Part shown: positions 51,040 to 60,127 of the stretch, piece after piece | Layout of the letters: the number at the start of each line of letters is the position of its first letter | How positions within the stretch are numbered: position 1 is the first letter of the stretch | Origin: Candidatus Methanoperedentaceae archaeon | GTDB lineage: Archaea > Halobacteriota > Methanosarcinia > Methanosarcinales > Methanoperedenaceae | Direction of reading: 5' to 3' | DNA length: 64,000 nucleotides | Assembly: GCA_003104905.1 (NCBI GenBank) | Contig: PQAS01000054.1 | Location: forward strand, 1-64,000 | The notes under the pieces: generated by a model | What the model saw: only the letters and a program-made list of their open reading frames with translations | Told to the model about the DNA's origin: nothing | Databases searched by the model: none | Translations under genes and position numbers: made by a program

Positions 51040-51452
51040 TGATCCTTCTTTTTCTTAAAAACAGATGGCAAATTTACGATGTATGTACCATCTTCCTTGA
51101 GCGCCATGACAATTTCTTTTCTTTCCAGCAGCGATTCAAGATTCAATTCATATTGCCCGGGTGATAATATCCTTATAGATTCAATACGGTTTCCAACCTC
51201 TTTTGCAGGCTCATTCTTCAATTCGGGTGTTTCTTCCTTAATTCCAAGGAGCTCATCAACTTCTCTTATGAAATTCGACGCTTCCGGTGATATCCGGGCT
51301 GTGTTCGTACTGATCTCGGTTTTTGCAGCTGATGCCGGGGATTCATCCCTCACGTAAAGAAATTTATTCCAGCCGCATTTCGGACAGCCGTTCAATATTA
51401 TTGCTGCGCCGTCCTTGAATATATTCTCGCATCTCGTGCATTTATGTGGCAT
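51036..51452 (-). CDS. DUF2072 zinc-ribbon protein (OapC/ArvC family)
   Basis: 138 residues. N-terminal zinc ribbon CTRC...CPKC (residues ~5-26), a variable middle and a conserved C-terminal domain (SIRILSPGQYELNLESLLE, VMALKEDGTYIVNLPS). It forms a fixed archaeal trio with the DUF2073 gene and the Era-like GTPase upstream. In haloarchaea the GTPase of this trio has been tied to vesicle formation; the role of this partner is unclear. Confidence 0.75.
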   Translation of the reverse strand: MPHKCTRCENIFKDGAAIILNGCPKCGWNKFLYVRDESPASAAKTEISTNTARISPEASNFIREVDELLGIKEETPELKNEPAKEVGNRIESIRILSPGQYELNLESLLERKEIVMALKEDGTYIVNLPSVFKKKKDH

Positions 51453-51455
51453 GAT

Positions 51456-51812
51456 TTATGGTGAAACGAGGGCGCTTATCAAATCCCTATCCTTTCTTAT
51501 GGTCTTTAACTGTGAGGCAGGACCGATAACTGTAAGACGTGTTTTGAGTGTTGTTTTTCCGAAGAGCTTGTTCAGGAAATTATCGTTTTGTTTTACCGGA
51601 TAACTCTCGATCTCAATTCCTGCGAAATCATCCGGTTCTATCTCTGCCATTGTAAGTTCAATGAGTTTTGTCTGTTCACTGGGAGTGAGCCCTTTTTCAA
51701 GAATAAGTATCTTTCCGTTTCGCACTTCGTCAAGAATCAACCTCACTTTTTCCATGGAAGTCATGCCATCAAGTTTTTCTTCCGATATTAAATCCATCTG
51801 AATTCCTTTCAT
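51456..51812 (-). CDS. DUF2073 protein (OapB/ArvB family)
   Basis: 118 residues of the DUF2073 family: a helical N-terminal part (SMEKVRLILDEVRNGKILILE), then EMAEIEPDDFAGIEIES and a C-terminal strand rich in T and R. Start: ATG at 51812, with GGGTGA four bases upstream; a start at 51836 would overlap the GTPase gene by 20 bp. Three bases separate it from the zinc-ribbon gene. Probably works with the GTPase. Confidence 0.75.
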   Translation of the reverse strand: MKGIQMDLISEEKLDGMTSMEKVRLILDEVRNGKILILEKGLTPSEQTKLIELTMAEIEPDDFAGIEIESYPVKQNDNFLNKLFGKTTLKTRLTVIGPASQLKTIRKDRDLISALVSP

Positions 51813-51816
51813 ATAA

Positions 51817-52449
51817 TCACCCGAAATGCTCTGCAATTTCTTTATACAGTAAATCTATGTTCTTCCCCTCAAGAGCTGATATGGGAACAAGCGGATGCTG
51901 CGGAAAAGCGCTGTGAATCCTTGCCGGTGACGAATTTGGGAGATCGATCTTATTCGCAGCTATCAATATGGGAAGTTTTCGAGCCTCAAAATTTCCTATT
52001 ATGACTACATTCACCTGTGTATACGGGTCTTCAGTTGCATCCATTACAAGTATTACGCCGTCTAAATCTTCAAGCCATTTTACGGATTCCATTACTCCTT
52101 CGGTTGCCTCTTTGGCTCGTCGTTTCGATTCTTCTTCAGGGAGTCCGAAGGTCATGAAATCATGAAAATCGATCTTGGTTGCAATTCCCGGCGTATCTAT
52201 AATATCCAGCGTAACGGACGACCCGTTACTCACAATGGTAACGTCTTCGCGTCTTCTTGCTCTTCGTGTCTCATGCGGAATATGGGATACCGAACCCATT
52301 GCATCGCCTGTCCAATCCCGGACGATCCTGTTGGCAAGTGTGGTTTTACCAGCATTGGGAGGGCCATATATTCCGATTTTCTGTGTTTTTTTCTTGAATA
52401 ATTTTTTCAACCAGGAAAAATCCAGTCCCAGCCTTTTTATTATGCCCAT
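51817..52449 (-). CDS. Era-like small GTPase (archaeal OapA/ArvA-type)
   Basis: 210 residues. An N-terminal amphipathic, basic helix (LKKLFKKKTQ) could touch membrane. G1 GPPNAGKT (~29-36), G3 DTPG (~86), G4 NKID (~166) and G5 SAL (~193) are all present. It heads the trio with DUF2073 and DUF2072 proteins. A GTPase of this kind drives extracellular vesicle formation in haloarchaea; carrying that role over to this organism is inference. Confidence 0.8.
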   Translation of the reverse strand: MGIIKRLGLDFSWLKKLFKKKTQKIGIYGPPNAGKTTLANRIVRDWTGDAMGSVSHIPHETRRARRREDVTIVSNGSSVTLDIIDTPGIATKIDFHDFMTFGLPEEESKRRAKEATEGVMESVKWLEDLDGVILVMDATEDPYTQVNVVIIGNFEARKLPILIAANKIDLPNSSPARIHSAFPQHPLVPISALEGKNIDLLYKEIAEHFG

Positions 52450-52497
52450 AGTTGTGCCTCACTGTTTAATAGAAGTTCCCTCTTTTTTAGTTTTCCC

Positions 52498-53898
52498 TTA
52501 GAATTCGGATAATTTAAGCTGCCTCTTTATGCATCTCTCCCCCGGGATCTCAACCGGATAAATCCCGCTTAAACACCCCAGGCACAGGTCATCCATTGGG
52601 ATCCCGACGGATTTCACAAGTCCATCAATACTCAAATATCCCAGGGAATCGGCATCGATCAATGCCTCGACGCCTTTGACTGATTTGTGGGCCGCTATGA
52701 GTTCTTCACGTGTTGCCATATCGATCCCTAGATAACATGGAGAAATAATGGGGGGGCTCGCAATCCGCATATGGACCTCCCTGGTCCCTGATTTGCGGAT
52801 CATATCAATTATGCGCCGCGAAGTAGTTCCGCGCACAATACTGTCATCTATGAGAACGATGCTTTTCCCATCAATATTCGGTTTTATGGCATTTAATTTC
52901 AGGCGGACGGCAGTTTCTCTCATATCCTGTCCGGGCATGATGAAAGTCCGGCCTATATAACGATTTTTCATAAGCCCTTCCATATAATCAACGCCGGATT
53001 TCTTTGAGAAACCGATCGCATAAGTGATTCCTGAATCAGGAACAGGCGAAACGATATCCGCATCAGCCGGGTGCTCTTTAAAGAGCATTTCCCCTATGCG
53101 CATCCTGACATTATAGACAAGCTGGCCATCTATTACTGAATCTGGCCTTGCGAAATAAATATATTCAAAAACACAATGGGCGGTATTTTTTGATTTTATC
53201 AGGGTATGGCTTTCATATGACCCATTGCTGAAAACCAGCATCTCCCCGGGAGCTATATCCCGTATCAACTGACCGTTCAAAATATCAATAGCAACACTCT
53301 CGGATGCCACCACATATCCATTATCCAGGCATCCAAGACATAAAGGCTTGATCCCGAGCGGGTCACGGATAACAATAAGTGTTTTGTCTATCAGGATTGC
53401 CAGTGAATAAGAACCCACAAGCTGCCTCATCACTTCCTTTACGGCATCTTCAAGACTGCTGTGCAGCAGTTCCTTGACAAGGAGATGAGCTATTACTTCT
53501 GTATCCGAATCCGATAGGAAGATCCTCCCCTCTTTTTCAAGCTCAGTCCTTAATTCTTTTGAGTTTACAAGATTACCATTATGGGCTATCGCTATAGTCC
53601 CGCTTTTAAAACTTACAAGAAGAGGCTGGCAATTCTCGATTTTTGAACTGCCTGTAGTGGAATATCGGACATGTCCTATTCCCACATGACCTTTAAGCTT
53701 CTGTATATCTGCCCTGTTAAAAACATCGGGCACCAGACCCATACCTTTTAAGGTGCGGACCTGATTGCCATCATGAACCGTAATTCCTGCGGATTCCTGT
53801 CCCCTGTGCTGTAGAGCGAATAGTGCATAATAGATTGAAAGTGCGGCAGATGTCTCCTCTTTAAAAGAGACACCAACTATACCGCATTCTTCATGCAA
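52498..53898 (-). CDS. purF: Amidophosphoribosyltransferase PurF
   Basis: 466 residues. First committed step of purine synthesis. The glutaminase nucleophile is Cys5 in EECGIVGV, so a four-residue leader must be removed. Glutaminase stretch ALQHRGQESAGI, and PRPP-binding loop IVLIDDSIVRGTTSR in the transferase half. Clustered in one direction with rpl37e and lsm upstream (11 bp gap). Confidence 0.95.
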   Translation of the reverse strand: MHEECGIVGVSFKEETSAALSIYYALFALQHRGQESAGITVHDGNQVRTLKGMGLVPDVFNRADIQKLKGHVGIGHVRYSTTGSSKIENCQPLLVSFKSGTIAIAHNGNLVNSKELRTELEKEGRIFLSDSDTEVIAHLLVKELLHSSLEDAVKEVMRQLVGSYSLAILIDKTLIVIRDPLGIKPLCLGCLDNGYVVASESVAIDILNGQLIRDIAPGEMLVFSNGSYESHTLIKSKNTAHCVFEYIYFARPDSVIDGQLVYNVRMRIGEMLFKEHPADADIVSPVPDSGITYAIGFSKKSGVDYMEGLMKNRYIGRTFIMPGQDMRETAVRLKLNAIKPNIDGKSIVLIDDSIVRGTTSRRIIDMIRKSGTREVHMRIASPPIISPCYLGIDMATREELIAAHKSVKGVEALIDADSLGYLSIDGLVKSVGIPMDDLCLGCLSGIYPVEIPGERCIKRQLKLSEF

Positions 53899-53909
53899 CC
53901 CTGGTCACC

Positions 53910-54080
53910 TTAATAACCGCATTTTTCTTGCCATTTGTAGGATCTCATGTGTGCGGTCCTACCAAAACCACATGCTGCGCACATTTTTGTATGTGTATTC
54001 ATTGAAGCCTTTCCGCATCTTCTGCATACGACATGGGTCTTCTTCTGATTCTTGCCAAATGAAGGCGTACCTTTTGACAT
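53910..54080 (-). CDS. rpl37e: Ribosomal protein L37e (eL37)
   Basis: 56 residues, below many ORF cut-offs. Starts [10 protein letters not shown] and carries the zinc finger CRRCG...CAACGFG, ending in KWQEKCGY, all typical of eL37 of the large subunit. It lies 20 bp after the LSm gene and 11 bp before purF; the LSm-L37e pair is conserved across archaea. Confidence 0.95.
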   Translation of the reverse strand: MSKGTPSFGKNQKKTHVVCRRCGKASMNTHTKMCAACGFGRTAHMRSYKWQEKCGY

Positions 54081-54100
54081 ATTTTATCACCTTTTTAATC

Positions 54101-54316
54101 TTATGGGGAAATAAAGACTATATTGTCCCCGCGTACAACTGCTGTTCCAAGTTTTTTTGTTCCGTTCTCTTTAATTTCCTCGGCATTTTCCAGTACGATA
54201 TTCATATGGATATCATATCCCTGTAATTCGCCTCTGAACTCTCTCTGGCCTTTTAACCGTATCAACACTGATTTATTCAACGCATTGTTTAGAATGTCGA
54301 GGGGTCTGTTTCCCAT
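54101..54316 (-). CDS. LSm (Sm-like) RNA-binding protein
   Basis: 71 residues: Sm1 and Sm2 motifs, with [12 protein letters not shown] at the start, G-Y-D-x-H-M-N-I-V-L in Sm1 and [10 protein letters not shown] in Sm2. It forms a heptameric ring that binds U-rich RNA. First gene of the lsm-rpl37e-purF unit. Confidence 0.93.
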   Translation of the reverse strand: MGNRPLDILNNALNKSVLIRLKGQREFRGELQGYDIHMNIVLENAEEIKENGTKKLGTAVVRGDNIVFISP

Positions 54317-54399
54317 AAAAACGCTCCTAATATTAATAAACCATTAATTTAATAGTGCACCAAAGTAGTTCGTACAATATTTAAAACTATTGGTGAATT

Positions 54400-54882
54400 A
54401 TGAAAATAAAATCAAGGAATGTATTAAGAAAGACAGACCAGAAAGCACTTGTTAATGATATAGTCGAAGCTTTCGGTGATGCTTCCCAATTTGAGAACAG
54501 GAAGCTTGAATATGTTGAGAGTGATGGGCAGGATTTCATTTTTGTAGATGGTGAACCGCTTTTATTCAAGATAAATGGGAAGATATTTCCCACAGTGAAA
54601 GGAGCCCTCAAATTGAATCCGACGCGGCGCAAAGTAATAGTTGATTCTGGCGCTGTCAAGTTTATCATCAACGGAGCAGACACCATGAGCCCAGGAATAG
54701 TTGAATCTGACCCGGAAATAAAACAAGGCGATCTTGTTGTCATCGTGGAAAAAGTTCATGGAAAAGCGATCGGAATTGGCAGGGCGATTATGGGGGGAAA
54801 GGAAATGGTGGGTGGAAAAGGCAAAGCAGTAAAGTCCATACACTATGTAGGGGATGAAATCTGGAACCTTGAACAGAAATAA
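54400..54882 (+). CDS. PUA-domain RNA-binding protein (DUF1947/MCT-1-like)
   Basis: 160 residues. An N-terminal domain (1-78) precedes a PUA domain (~80-158): K-V-I-V-D-S-G-A-V-K-F-I-I-N-G-A-D-x-M, then G-D-L-V-V-I-V-E and GKAIGIGRA. Relatives of MCT-1/DENR and archaeosine transglycosylase-like PUA proteins bind tRNA or rRNA. Exact role unknown. Next gene (sepF) after 48 bp. Confidence 0.82.
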   Translation: MKIKSRNVLRKTDQKALVNDIVEAFGDASQFENRKLEYVESDGQDFIFVDGEPLLFKINGKIFPTVKGALKLNPTRRKVIVDSGAVKFIINGADTMSPGIVESDPEIKQGDLVVIVEKVHGKAIGIGRAIMGGKEMVGGKGKAVKSIHYVGDEIWNLEQK

Positions 54883-54930
54883 ATAAATAGATATAAACAG
54901 TAAGAAGTACAAAGTGAAGGTGATTATTTA

Positions 54931-55299
54931 ATGGGTAAATCAATTATAGATAGGCTTATTGGCGGCGGGAAAACAAAAACAGATGCTGACGAATACTCGG
55001 AACTTGATCTTTCTGAATATGAAGATGATTTAGGGAACGAAACTGCCAGTACCTACATAAGAATAGCTGAACTTACAGGACTGGAAATGATGCCTGAATT
55101 AAAAAAACAGGTATATGACGGCAATATTTTGATGATCGATGTTTCACCTGCAAGAAAGGATAAATTGATCTTTGACAGGGCGATAAAAGATCTAAAACAA
55201 GTAGTCAACGATGTACATGGAGATATCGCAATGATCAAGGAAGACCAGGTAATCGTGACACCACGCGGCATGCGGATAGATAGACAAAAGTTAAAGTGA
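54931..55299 (+). CDS. sepF: SepF-like cell division protein
   Basis: 122 residues. An amphipathic membrane-binding helix at the N-terminus (MGKSIIDRLIGGGK), an acidic linker (20-38), then the SepF/DUF552 core (~42-118: ELKKQVYDGNILMIDVSP, KDLKQVVNDVHGDIAMI). Archaeal SepF anchors FtsZ to the membrane. Stop overlaps the GTG start of the next gene (GTGA). Confidence 0.87.
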   Translation: MGKSIIDRLIGGGKTKTDADEYSELDLSEYEDDLGNETASTYIRIAELTGLEMMPELKKQVYDGNILMIDVSPARKDKLIFDRAIKDLKQVVNDVHGDIAMIKEDQVIVTPRGMRIDRQKLK

Positions 55300-55877
55300 A
55301 CTCAGAACACAGTACTATTTTAACGGTAACCAAAAGCGTCTGCCCACTTTGTAGTAAAGAACTTGTTACAAACTGGGTAAAAGATAATATTCCTTTTTTT
55401 GGTGAAGTAATGCATATTACTTCAAGGTGTGAATGCGGTTTGAGATATTCCGATACCCTGATCATGGCCCAGTTCAAACCTGTTCATTATGAAATGAAAG
55501 TAAGTACACAGGATGACCTTGATGCGCGTGTGGTGCATTCAACTTCAGGAACAATAAGGATACCTGAACTGGGGATCGACATAGAGCCAGGGCCTGCTTC
55601 CGAATCCTTTATATCAAATATCGAAGGTGTGCTTGACAGGGTGAGCGATATCCTGGAAATGGTAGTAAGATGGGATGAAGAAGATAAAACCAGAAGGGCG
55701 CAGGAATTGCAATCCACTATTAAGAAGATAAAGGCCGGAGAATTCGAAATCACGGTTATTTTGGAAGACCCTATGGGCAATAGCGCCATTATTGCAGAAA
55801 AAGCAAAACACTGGGAACTTACTGAAGACGAGGCTGCCTGTCTTAAGACGGGTATGATTATATTTGAGAAAGAATAA
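55296..55877 (+). CDS. ZPR1-type zinc-finger protein
   Basis: 193 residues. Zinc finger CPLC...CECG (residues ~16-48) and the ZPR1 core (SRCECGLRYSD, then GTIRIPELGIDIEPGP, IKAGEFEITVILEDPMGNSAI). Eukaryotic ZPR1 assists eEF1A folding; the archaeal single-module form is less known. Start GTG at 55296, overlapping the sepF stop by 4 bp. Confidence 0.87.
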   Translation: MNSEHSTILTVTKSVCPLCSKELVTNWVKDNIPFFGEVMHITSRCECGLRYSDTLIMAQFKPVHYEMKVSTQDDLDARVVHSTSGTIRIPELGIDIEPGPASESFISNIEGVLDRVSDILEMVVRWDEEDKTRRAQELQSTIKKIKAGEFEITVILEDPMGNSAIIAEKAKHWELTEDEAACLKTGMIIFEKE

Positions 55878-57216
55878 TGTTCTGATCAGGCAAAAGACTT
55901 ATAACTCTGTCCTTTTGCTCCTGGATTCAATATTTTCGGGAAAGAAATATCCTGATGTTCTTATCAATGAGCTTTTCATGCAGGAAGAATTTTCACCAGG
56001 TGAAAAAACTGTTATCGTTGAACTGGTCTATGGGATATTGCGCCATCTGGCAAGGCTTGACTATATAGTTGAACACGCATCAAGAGCCAGGATAATAAAT
56101 CTTGCTCCCAACATACTGAATTCGATCAGGATATGCGCATATCAGGCCGTATTTTCTGATTCATCAGATGCAGGAATTTTAAATAATGTCGTGGCGATGT
56201 CATCGCATAATACGAAATTGAGCGGATTTGCAAAAAGGACAGTGGAGGCATTATTAAAAAATAAGGATAGTGTCATCTTCCCCGGTCACCCCATCGAATA
56301 TATCCTTACATACCATTCACACCCGCGCTGGATCGTGGAAAAATGGATCACAGAGCTGGGATCGGTCAAAGAAGTAGAAGCTTTGTGCAGTGCCAATAAT
56401 ATGGAACCGCCTTTAACTATCAGGGTGAATACACTTAAGTCGGATAAAGCATCACTTCAAAAAATGCTTGGTGAAGAGGGTTATTCTTCCTCAAGAACGA
56501 AATTATCACCTTTTGGCCTTATTGTGGATAGGAAAGAAGATATTTTCAAAACCCGGGCTTTTAAAGAGGGATTTTTTGAGGTACAGGATGAAGGAAGCCA
56601 GCTTGTTACCCTGCTTACCGGGGCAAAACCGGGAGAACTTGTTATCGATGGATGTGCAGGGAATGGAGGAAAATCCATTTTCCTTTCCAGCCTGATGAAA
56701 AACCGGGGAACCATAATCGCTTCAGACATGTCGCCGGTGAAACTTGCAAACCTGAGAAAAAGGGCAACAAAGGCAGGCGCCTTTAATATCAAGACCGCAA
56801 ACAAAGAGTTGCTGACTGAATATGAAGGAAAGGGGGATTGCGTGTTCATAGACGCGCCGTGTTCAGGCATGGGTGTCTTCAGGAGGAACCCGGATTCAAA
56901 ATGGCGATTAACCCCTGATGATATCAAAGAACTTGCAGCGAAACAGAAAGAGATACTGAATGAATACAGCAGGCTTGTGAAACCCGGAGGAAAACTGGTC
57001 TATGCCACATGTACGATAAGCAAACAGGAAAATGAGGATAATGTTTGCGGTTTTCTCAAAGAGAATAATGCTTTCTACTCAGTTCCTGTATCTGAAATGC
57101 CTGGTTTTGGATTTAGTAAATTAATCTCTGAAGATGGGTTTTTCAGGTCAATGCCGCATATACACAATACAGATGGATTTTTCGGCGCTGTCATGATAAA
57201 AAAACAAATTGAATAG
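55864..57216 (+). CDS. NOL1/NOP2/Sun-family RNA m5C methyltransferase (RsmB-like)
   Basis: 450 residues. An N-terminal NusB-like helical domain (~1-140), then the Rossmann methyltransferase domain. SAM motif VIDGCAGNGGKS near 264, DAPCSGMGVF near 335 with one catalytic Cys, and YATCTISKQEN near 380 with the other. This two-domain layout is that of RsmB, which methylates C967 of 16S rRNA in bacteria; the archaeal target is not established. Start TTG at 55864, overlapping the preceding gene by 14 bp; no ATG in frame fits. Confidence 0.87.
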   Translation: MRKNNVLIRQKTYNSVLLLLDSIFSGKKYPDVLINELFMQEEFSPGEKTVIVELVYGILRHLARLDYIVEHASRARIINLAPNILNSIRICAYQAVFSDSSDAGILNNVVAMSSHNTKLSGFAKRTVEALLKNKDSVIFPGHPIEYILTYHSHPRWIVEKWITELGSVKEVEALCSANNMEPPLTIRVNTLKSDKASLQKMLGEEGYSSSRTKLSPFGLIVDRKEDIFKTRAFKEGFFEVQDEGSQLVTLLTGAKPGELVIDGCAGNGGKSIFLSSLMKNRGTIIASDMSPVKLANLRKRATKAGAFNIKTANKELLTEYEGKGDCVFIDAPCSGMGVFRRNPDSKWRLTPDDIKELAAKQKEILNEYSRLVKPGGKLVYATCTISKQENEDNVCGFLKENNAFYSVPVSEMPGFGFSKLISEDGFFRSMPHIHNTDGFFGAVMIKKQIE

Positions 57217-57289
57217 TAATTTTTTAATCAAGATTATACCATAACTCGGCTGTTTTATTAACTTGACATTTCATGATTTTCTAATTTAT

Positions 57290-58009
57290 TCAATATATCA
57301 TCTCTCCGTTGATAAACGCCTCAGACCTTGCATCTCTGGGTTTTGAAAAAATCCCTACTTTGCTATTGACTTCGATCAATTCCCCGTTCAATAATATCCC
57401 GACCCTGTCTGCAATACGCCTGACCTGCGGGATATTATGCGTTGCAAGAACAATAGTCGTTCCGCGCTCGTTTCGTATTCGTTTTATGATTTCCTCTATC
57501 TTCATAACATTGGCCGGATCAAGGTTCGCGGTGGGCTCATCAAGAAGTAGTACCTGCGGGTCATAGACGATAGCCCTGGCAAAAGCCATACGCTGCGCCT
57601 CCCCTCCCGAAAGAGTTCGAGCATTCTGTTTTTCAATACCGGGAAGTCCCACAATATTCAAAGCATCACCCACCTTTTTATCAATGATCTTTTTATCAAT
57701 CCCGCGCACTTTTAATCCATAAGCAACATTCTCAAAAACAGAATTATTAAATATTGCAGGGGTCTGGAAAAGAAGGGACATCCTGCGTCTGATATTAATA
57801 ATATCCGAGTTCATCCCCCTGAATCTTATGTTTCCTTTTTCCGGTATTTCAAAAAAATTCAATAAGCGAAGAAGCGTGGTCTTGCCGGCGCCGCTTGGTC
57901 CGATAAAAGCGAAGATTTCACCCTTAAGGATTTTCAGATCTATATTTCTTAAGACTTCCTTTTCACCAAATACCTTCTGGAGGTTCTCTACCCGTATCAA
58001 TTCTTCCAC
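57290..58009 (-). CDS. tupC: Tungstate ABC transporter ATP-binding protein TupC
   Basis: 239 residues. Walker A GPSGAGKTT at 38-46, signature LSGGEAQR near 133, Walker B LLLDEPT near 155 and the switch His in ATHN near 191. It follows the tupB permease gene by 1 bp and moeA before that. Tup rather than Mod/Wtp is chosen because of the permease and TupA types in this genome. Energises tungstate import. Confidence 0.85.
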   Translation of the reverse strand: MEELIRVENLQKVFGEKEVLRNIDLKILKGEIFAFIGPSGAGKTTLLRLLNFFEIPEKGNIRFRGMNSDIINIRRRMSLLFQTPAIFNNSVFENVAYGLKVRGIDKKIIDKKVGDALNIVGLPGIEKQNARTLSGGEAQRMAFARAIVYDPQVLLLDEPTANLDPANVMKIEEIIKRIRNERGTTIVLATHNIPQVRRIADRVGILLNGELIEVNSKVGIFSKPRDARSEAFINGEMIY

Positions 58010-58010
58010 T

Positions 58011-58745
58011 TTATTCTCTCCTCTGGAAGAAGTTCGCCAGGATGTTCACCCCAAGAACAAGACAGATGAGGATGAAACCCAGGGCTATGGATGTTGAGAT
58101 ATCACCTTTACTGGTTTCAGATGTGATCGCGGTCGTGAGGGTGCGGGTTTCGGAAAGTCCTTCACCTATTCCCCCCACGCTTCCCGTGCGTGCGATATTG
58201 CCGCCTACGATGAGGATGGCCCCAACCTCAGCAAGGGCCCTGCCAAGTCCTGCAAGGACTGCAGTAATGATGCCAAATCTTGCCTCTTTTAGAGTCTCAA
58301 TGACAGCATCCTTTTGCGTTCCACCTAGCGTAAAAACGGTCTCGATAATAGATCGGGGAACTGCCTTTATTGCTGAAAGAGAAATACCCGTAATAAGTGG
58401 GGTTATGAGAATATACTGGGCAAGTATCATTGCTTTTCGTGTGTAAACAATATTCAGGAATCCTGCAGGACCAACAGGCACGATCATCAGAAAAACAAAG
58501 AGACCCACAAAAACCGGGGGCAGTCCCATTCCTGTATTTACAAGCGTTATAAGTCCCTGTTTTCCCCGAAAATGCATGAAAGATATGGCAAATGCCAGGG
58601 GGATCGCGGTCAGGGTCGCAAGTATCGTGGCAGTGCCTGATACTTGTATTGAGACTCCTGTTATGCTGAGGATATATGGATTTAGACTGAATATAAGTTC
58701 CAACGCTTTGATTACACCCTGGATCAGAAAGTCAGCGCTGCTCAT
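58011..58745 (-). CDS. tupB: Tungstate ABC transporter permease TupB
   Basis: 244 residues with about five or six membrane helices. The cytoplasmic coupling loop is E-A-R-F-G-I-I-T-A-V-L-A-G-L-G-R-A-L-A-E-V-G near 152-173, the EAA-type motif that meets TupC. Matches the TupB/COG4662 family opening (IFSLNPYILSITGVSIQVSGTA). The binding protein TupA is encoded far away at 31.2 kb, so the transporter is split over two loci. Confidence 0.86.
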   Translation of the reverse strand: MSSADFLIQGVIKALELIFSLNPYILSITGVSIQVSGTATILATLTAIPLAFAISFMHFRGKQGLITLVNTGMGLPPVFVGLFVFLMIVPVGPAGFLNIVYTRKAMILAQYILITPLITGISLSAIKAVPRSIIETVFTLGGTQKDAVIETLKEARFGIITAVLAGLGRALAEVGAILIVGGNIARTGSVGGIGEGLSETRTLTTAITSETSKGDISTSIALGFILICLVLGVNILANFFQRRE

Positions 58746-58775
58746 GCAGCCTCTTCTTTTTCATCCTTATTTCCA

Positions 58776-60020
58776 TCAATTGAAAAGATATACATTCACC
58801 AGTTCACCTTTTCCAATATCCCTGTTTGTTATGACATACCCTTCAACAACAGCGGAACGGGGAGATGCCGAGATGATCGCCGTATTATATTCCCTATCAA
58901 ACAACTTCATCTGTCTTCCCATGGAGCTTGCTGTATTATTTACTATCTTCACGAAAAGGATGTATTCAAAATCTTCTTCCGGGAGCATAACATCCTCATT
59001 TATCATAAGCTCACACGTTGCCCTTGGCATACCCGTAAAATAGCTTCGCACTACTATCTCAAGAGCGGTTAAAGTCCCTGTTGGTTTGCCCGGCAGGGAA
59101 AATACGGGAATGTCTTTCACAATACCGACAGCAAGGGGCTTCCCAGGCCTGATGGCAACCCTGTGAAATAAGAGTTCCCCAACCTCAGTTATGACATCTG
59201 CGACGAAATCGCGCTCGCCTACTGAAACCCCGCCTGTGGTAAATATTACATCGAATCTTTTGCAGGCTTCGAGTAACATTTTCTTTGTTTTGTCATAATC
59301 ATCCGGGACAGCGCCGACAAATGTGGATTCACAGCCCACTTCCTTCATAAATCCCTGTATCAGCACTGAATTGGTATTTTTTATCATTCCATTGTAAATT
59401 TCCGTGCCCGTAGATATTATGCCAGCCCTGATCTTTTTATATACCGGGACTTTTTCCTCACCCAGACTGTATAGAAGCGCAGCGCTCTGGGGCATTATGC
59501 GGTGATTTTTCTCAAATATTCTGTCGCCTGCATGGTAATCCGAACCTTTTCGGAAAACATTTTCCCACATTTTTAGCTTTTTTCCATAGAGAAGATCTTT
59601 TATGATCTGTGCATCCTCAATTTTAAGCACAGTATCCGCGCCTTTCGGAAGTATTGCGCCTGTTGCGATCGCCATAGCCTCACCGCTGTTTATCTTTGCA
59701 ATAATATCGCCGGCATATATACTTCCTGAGATCTTTAGCGGATTATTATCCTCACATCGAAAAGCAAACCCGTCCATGGCAGAAATATCGAATTCCGGAG
59801 ACAGGTAATCTGCAACAATATCTTCACTGAGTTCTCTGCCTACGGAGTCGGGAATGGAAACATATTCCGATTCGCGCTTAAAATAATACGTGCTCTTAAG
59901 CTGCTTTATTTTTTCAAGTGCTTCCTTAAGGGTTGTTATTGTTTTCACATTCTCATTCCTATGGCTCATAACTTCATCATTTATTCTATCAAGAATCTTT
60001 CCTTTGAAAATGTTTTTCAC
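58776..60020 (-). CDS. moeA: Molybdopterin molybdenum/tungsten transferase MoeA
   Basis: 414 residues. Inserts Mo or W into adenylylated molybdopterin. Family stretches: SAMDGFAF near 80, ATGAILPKGADTV near 120, TGGVSVGERDF near 265, and F-S-L-P-G-K-P-T-G near 310. Start: GTG at 60020, 19 bp after the ModE-type operator; an ATG at 59969, just before TITTLKEALEK, is a reasonable alternative. First gene of moeA-tupB-tupC, so metal uptake and insertion are made together. Confidence 0.9.
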   Translation of the reverse strand: MKNIFKGKILDRINDEVMSHRNENVKTITTLKEALEKIKQLKSTYYFKRESEYVSIPDSVGRELSEDIVADYLSPEFDISAMDGFAFRCEDNNPLKISGSIYAGDIIAKINSGEAMAIATGAILPKGADTVLKIEDAQIIKDLLYGKKLKMWENVFRKGSDYHAGDRIFEKNHRIMPQSAALLYSLGEEKVPVYKKIRAGIISTGTEIYNGMIKNTNSVLIQGFMKEVGCESTFVGAVPDDYDKTKKMLLEACKRFDVIFTTGGVSVGERDFVADVITEVGELLFHRVAIRPGKPLAVGIVKDIPVFSLPGKPTGTLTALEIVVRSYFTGMPRATCELMINEDVMLPEEDFEYILFVKIVNNTASSMGRQMKLFDREYNTAIISASPRSAVVEGYVITNRDIGKGELVNVYLFN

Positions 60021-60038
60021 TGATAATTAATTGAATTC

Positions 60039-60062
60039 TGTTGTGTTCAATCAAACATAACA
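60039..60062 (-). promoter_or_regulatory. ModE/TunR-type operator of moeA-tupB-tupC
   Basis: On the minus strand: TGTTATGTT, six bases, AACACAACA; eight of nine pairs match. The core differs at two of 21 positions from the operator before tupA. It sits between a TATA-like TTAAATAAG (plus-strand 60067-60075) and the moeA start, the same relative place as at tupA. Confidence 0.7.
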
Positions 60063-60127
60063 CAATCTTATTTAATTTTTTCGAAAGAGTGAGGGCATTT
60101 CAATTCATTTGCATTCCTCCACGGTTA

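Noticed and set aside
57290-58745. Molybdate (Mod) or Wtp transporter instead of Tup
   Set aside because: The permease opening and the TupA-type TTTSTxxTG binding loop elsewhere in the window fit Tup better, though the ATPase alone cannot decide.
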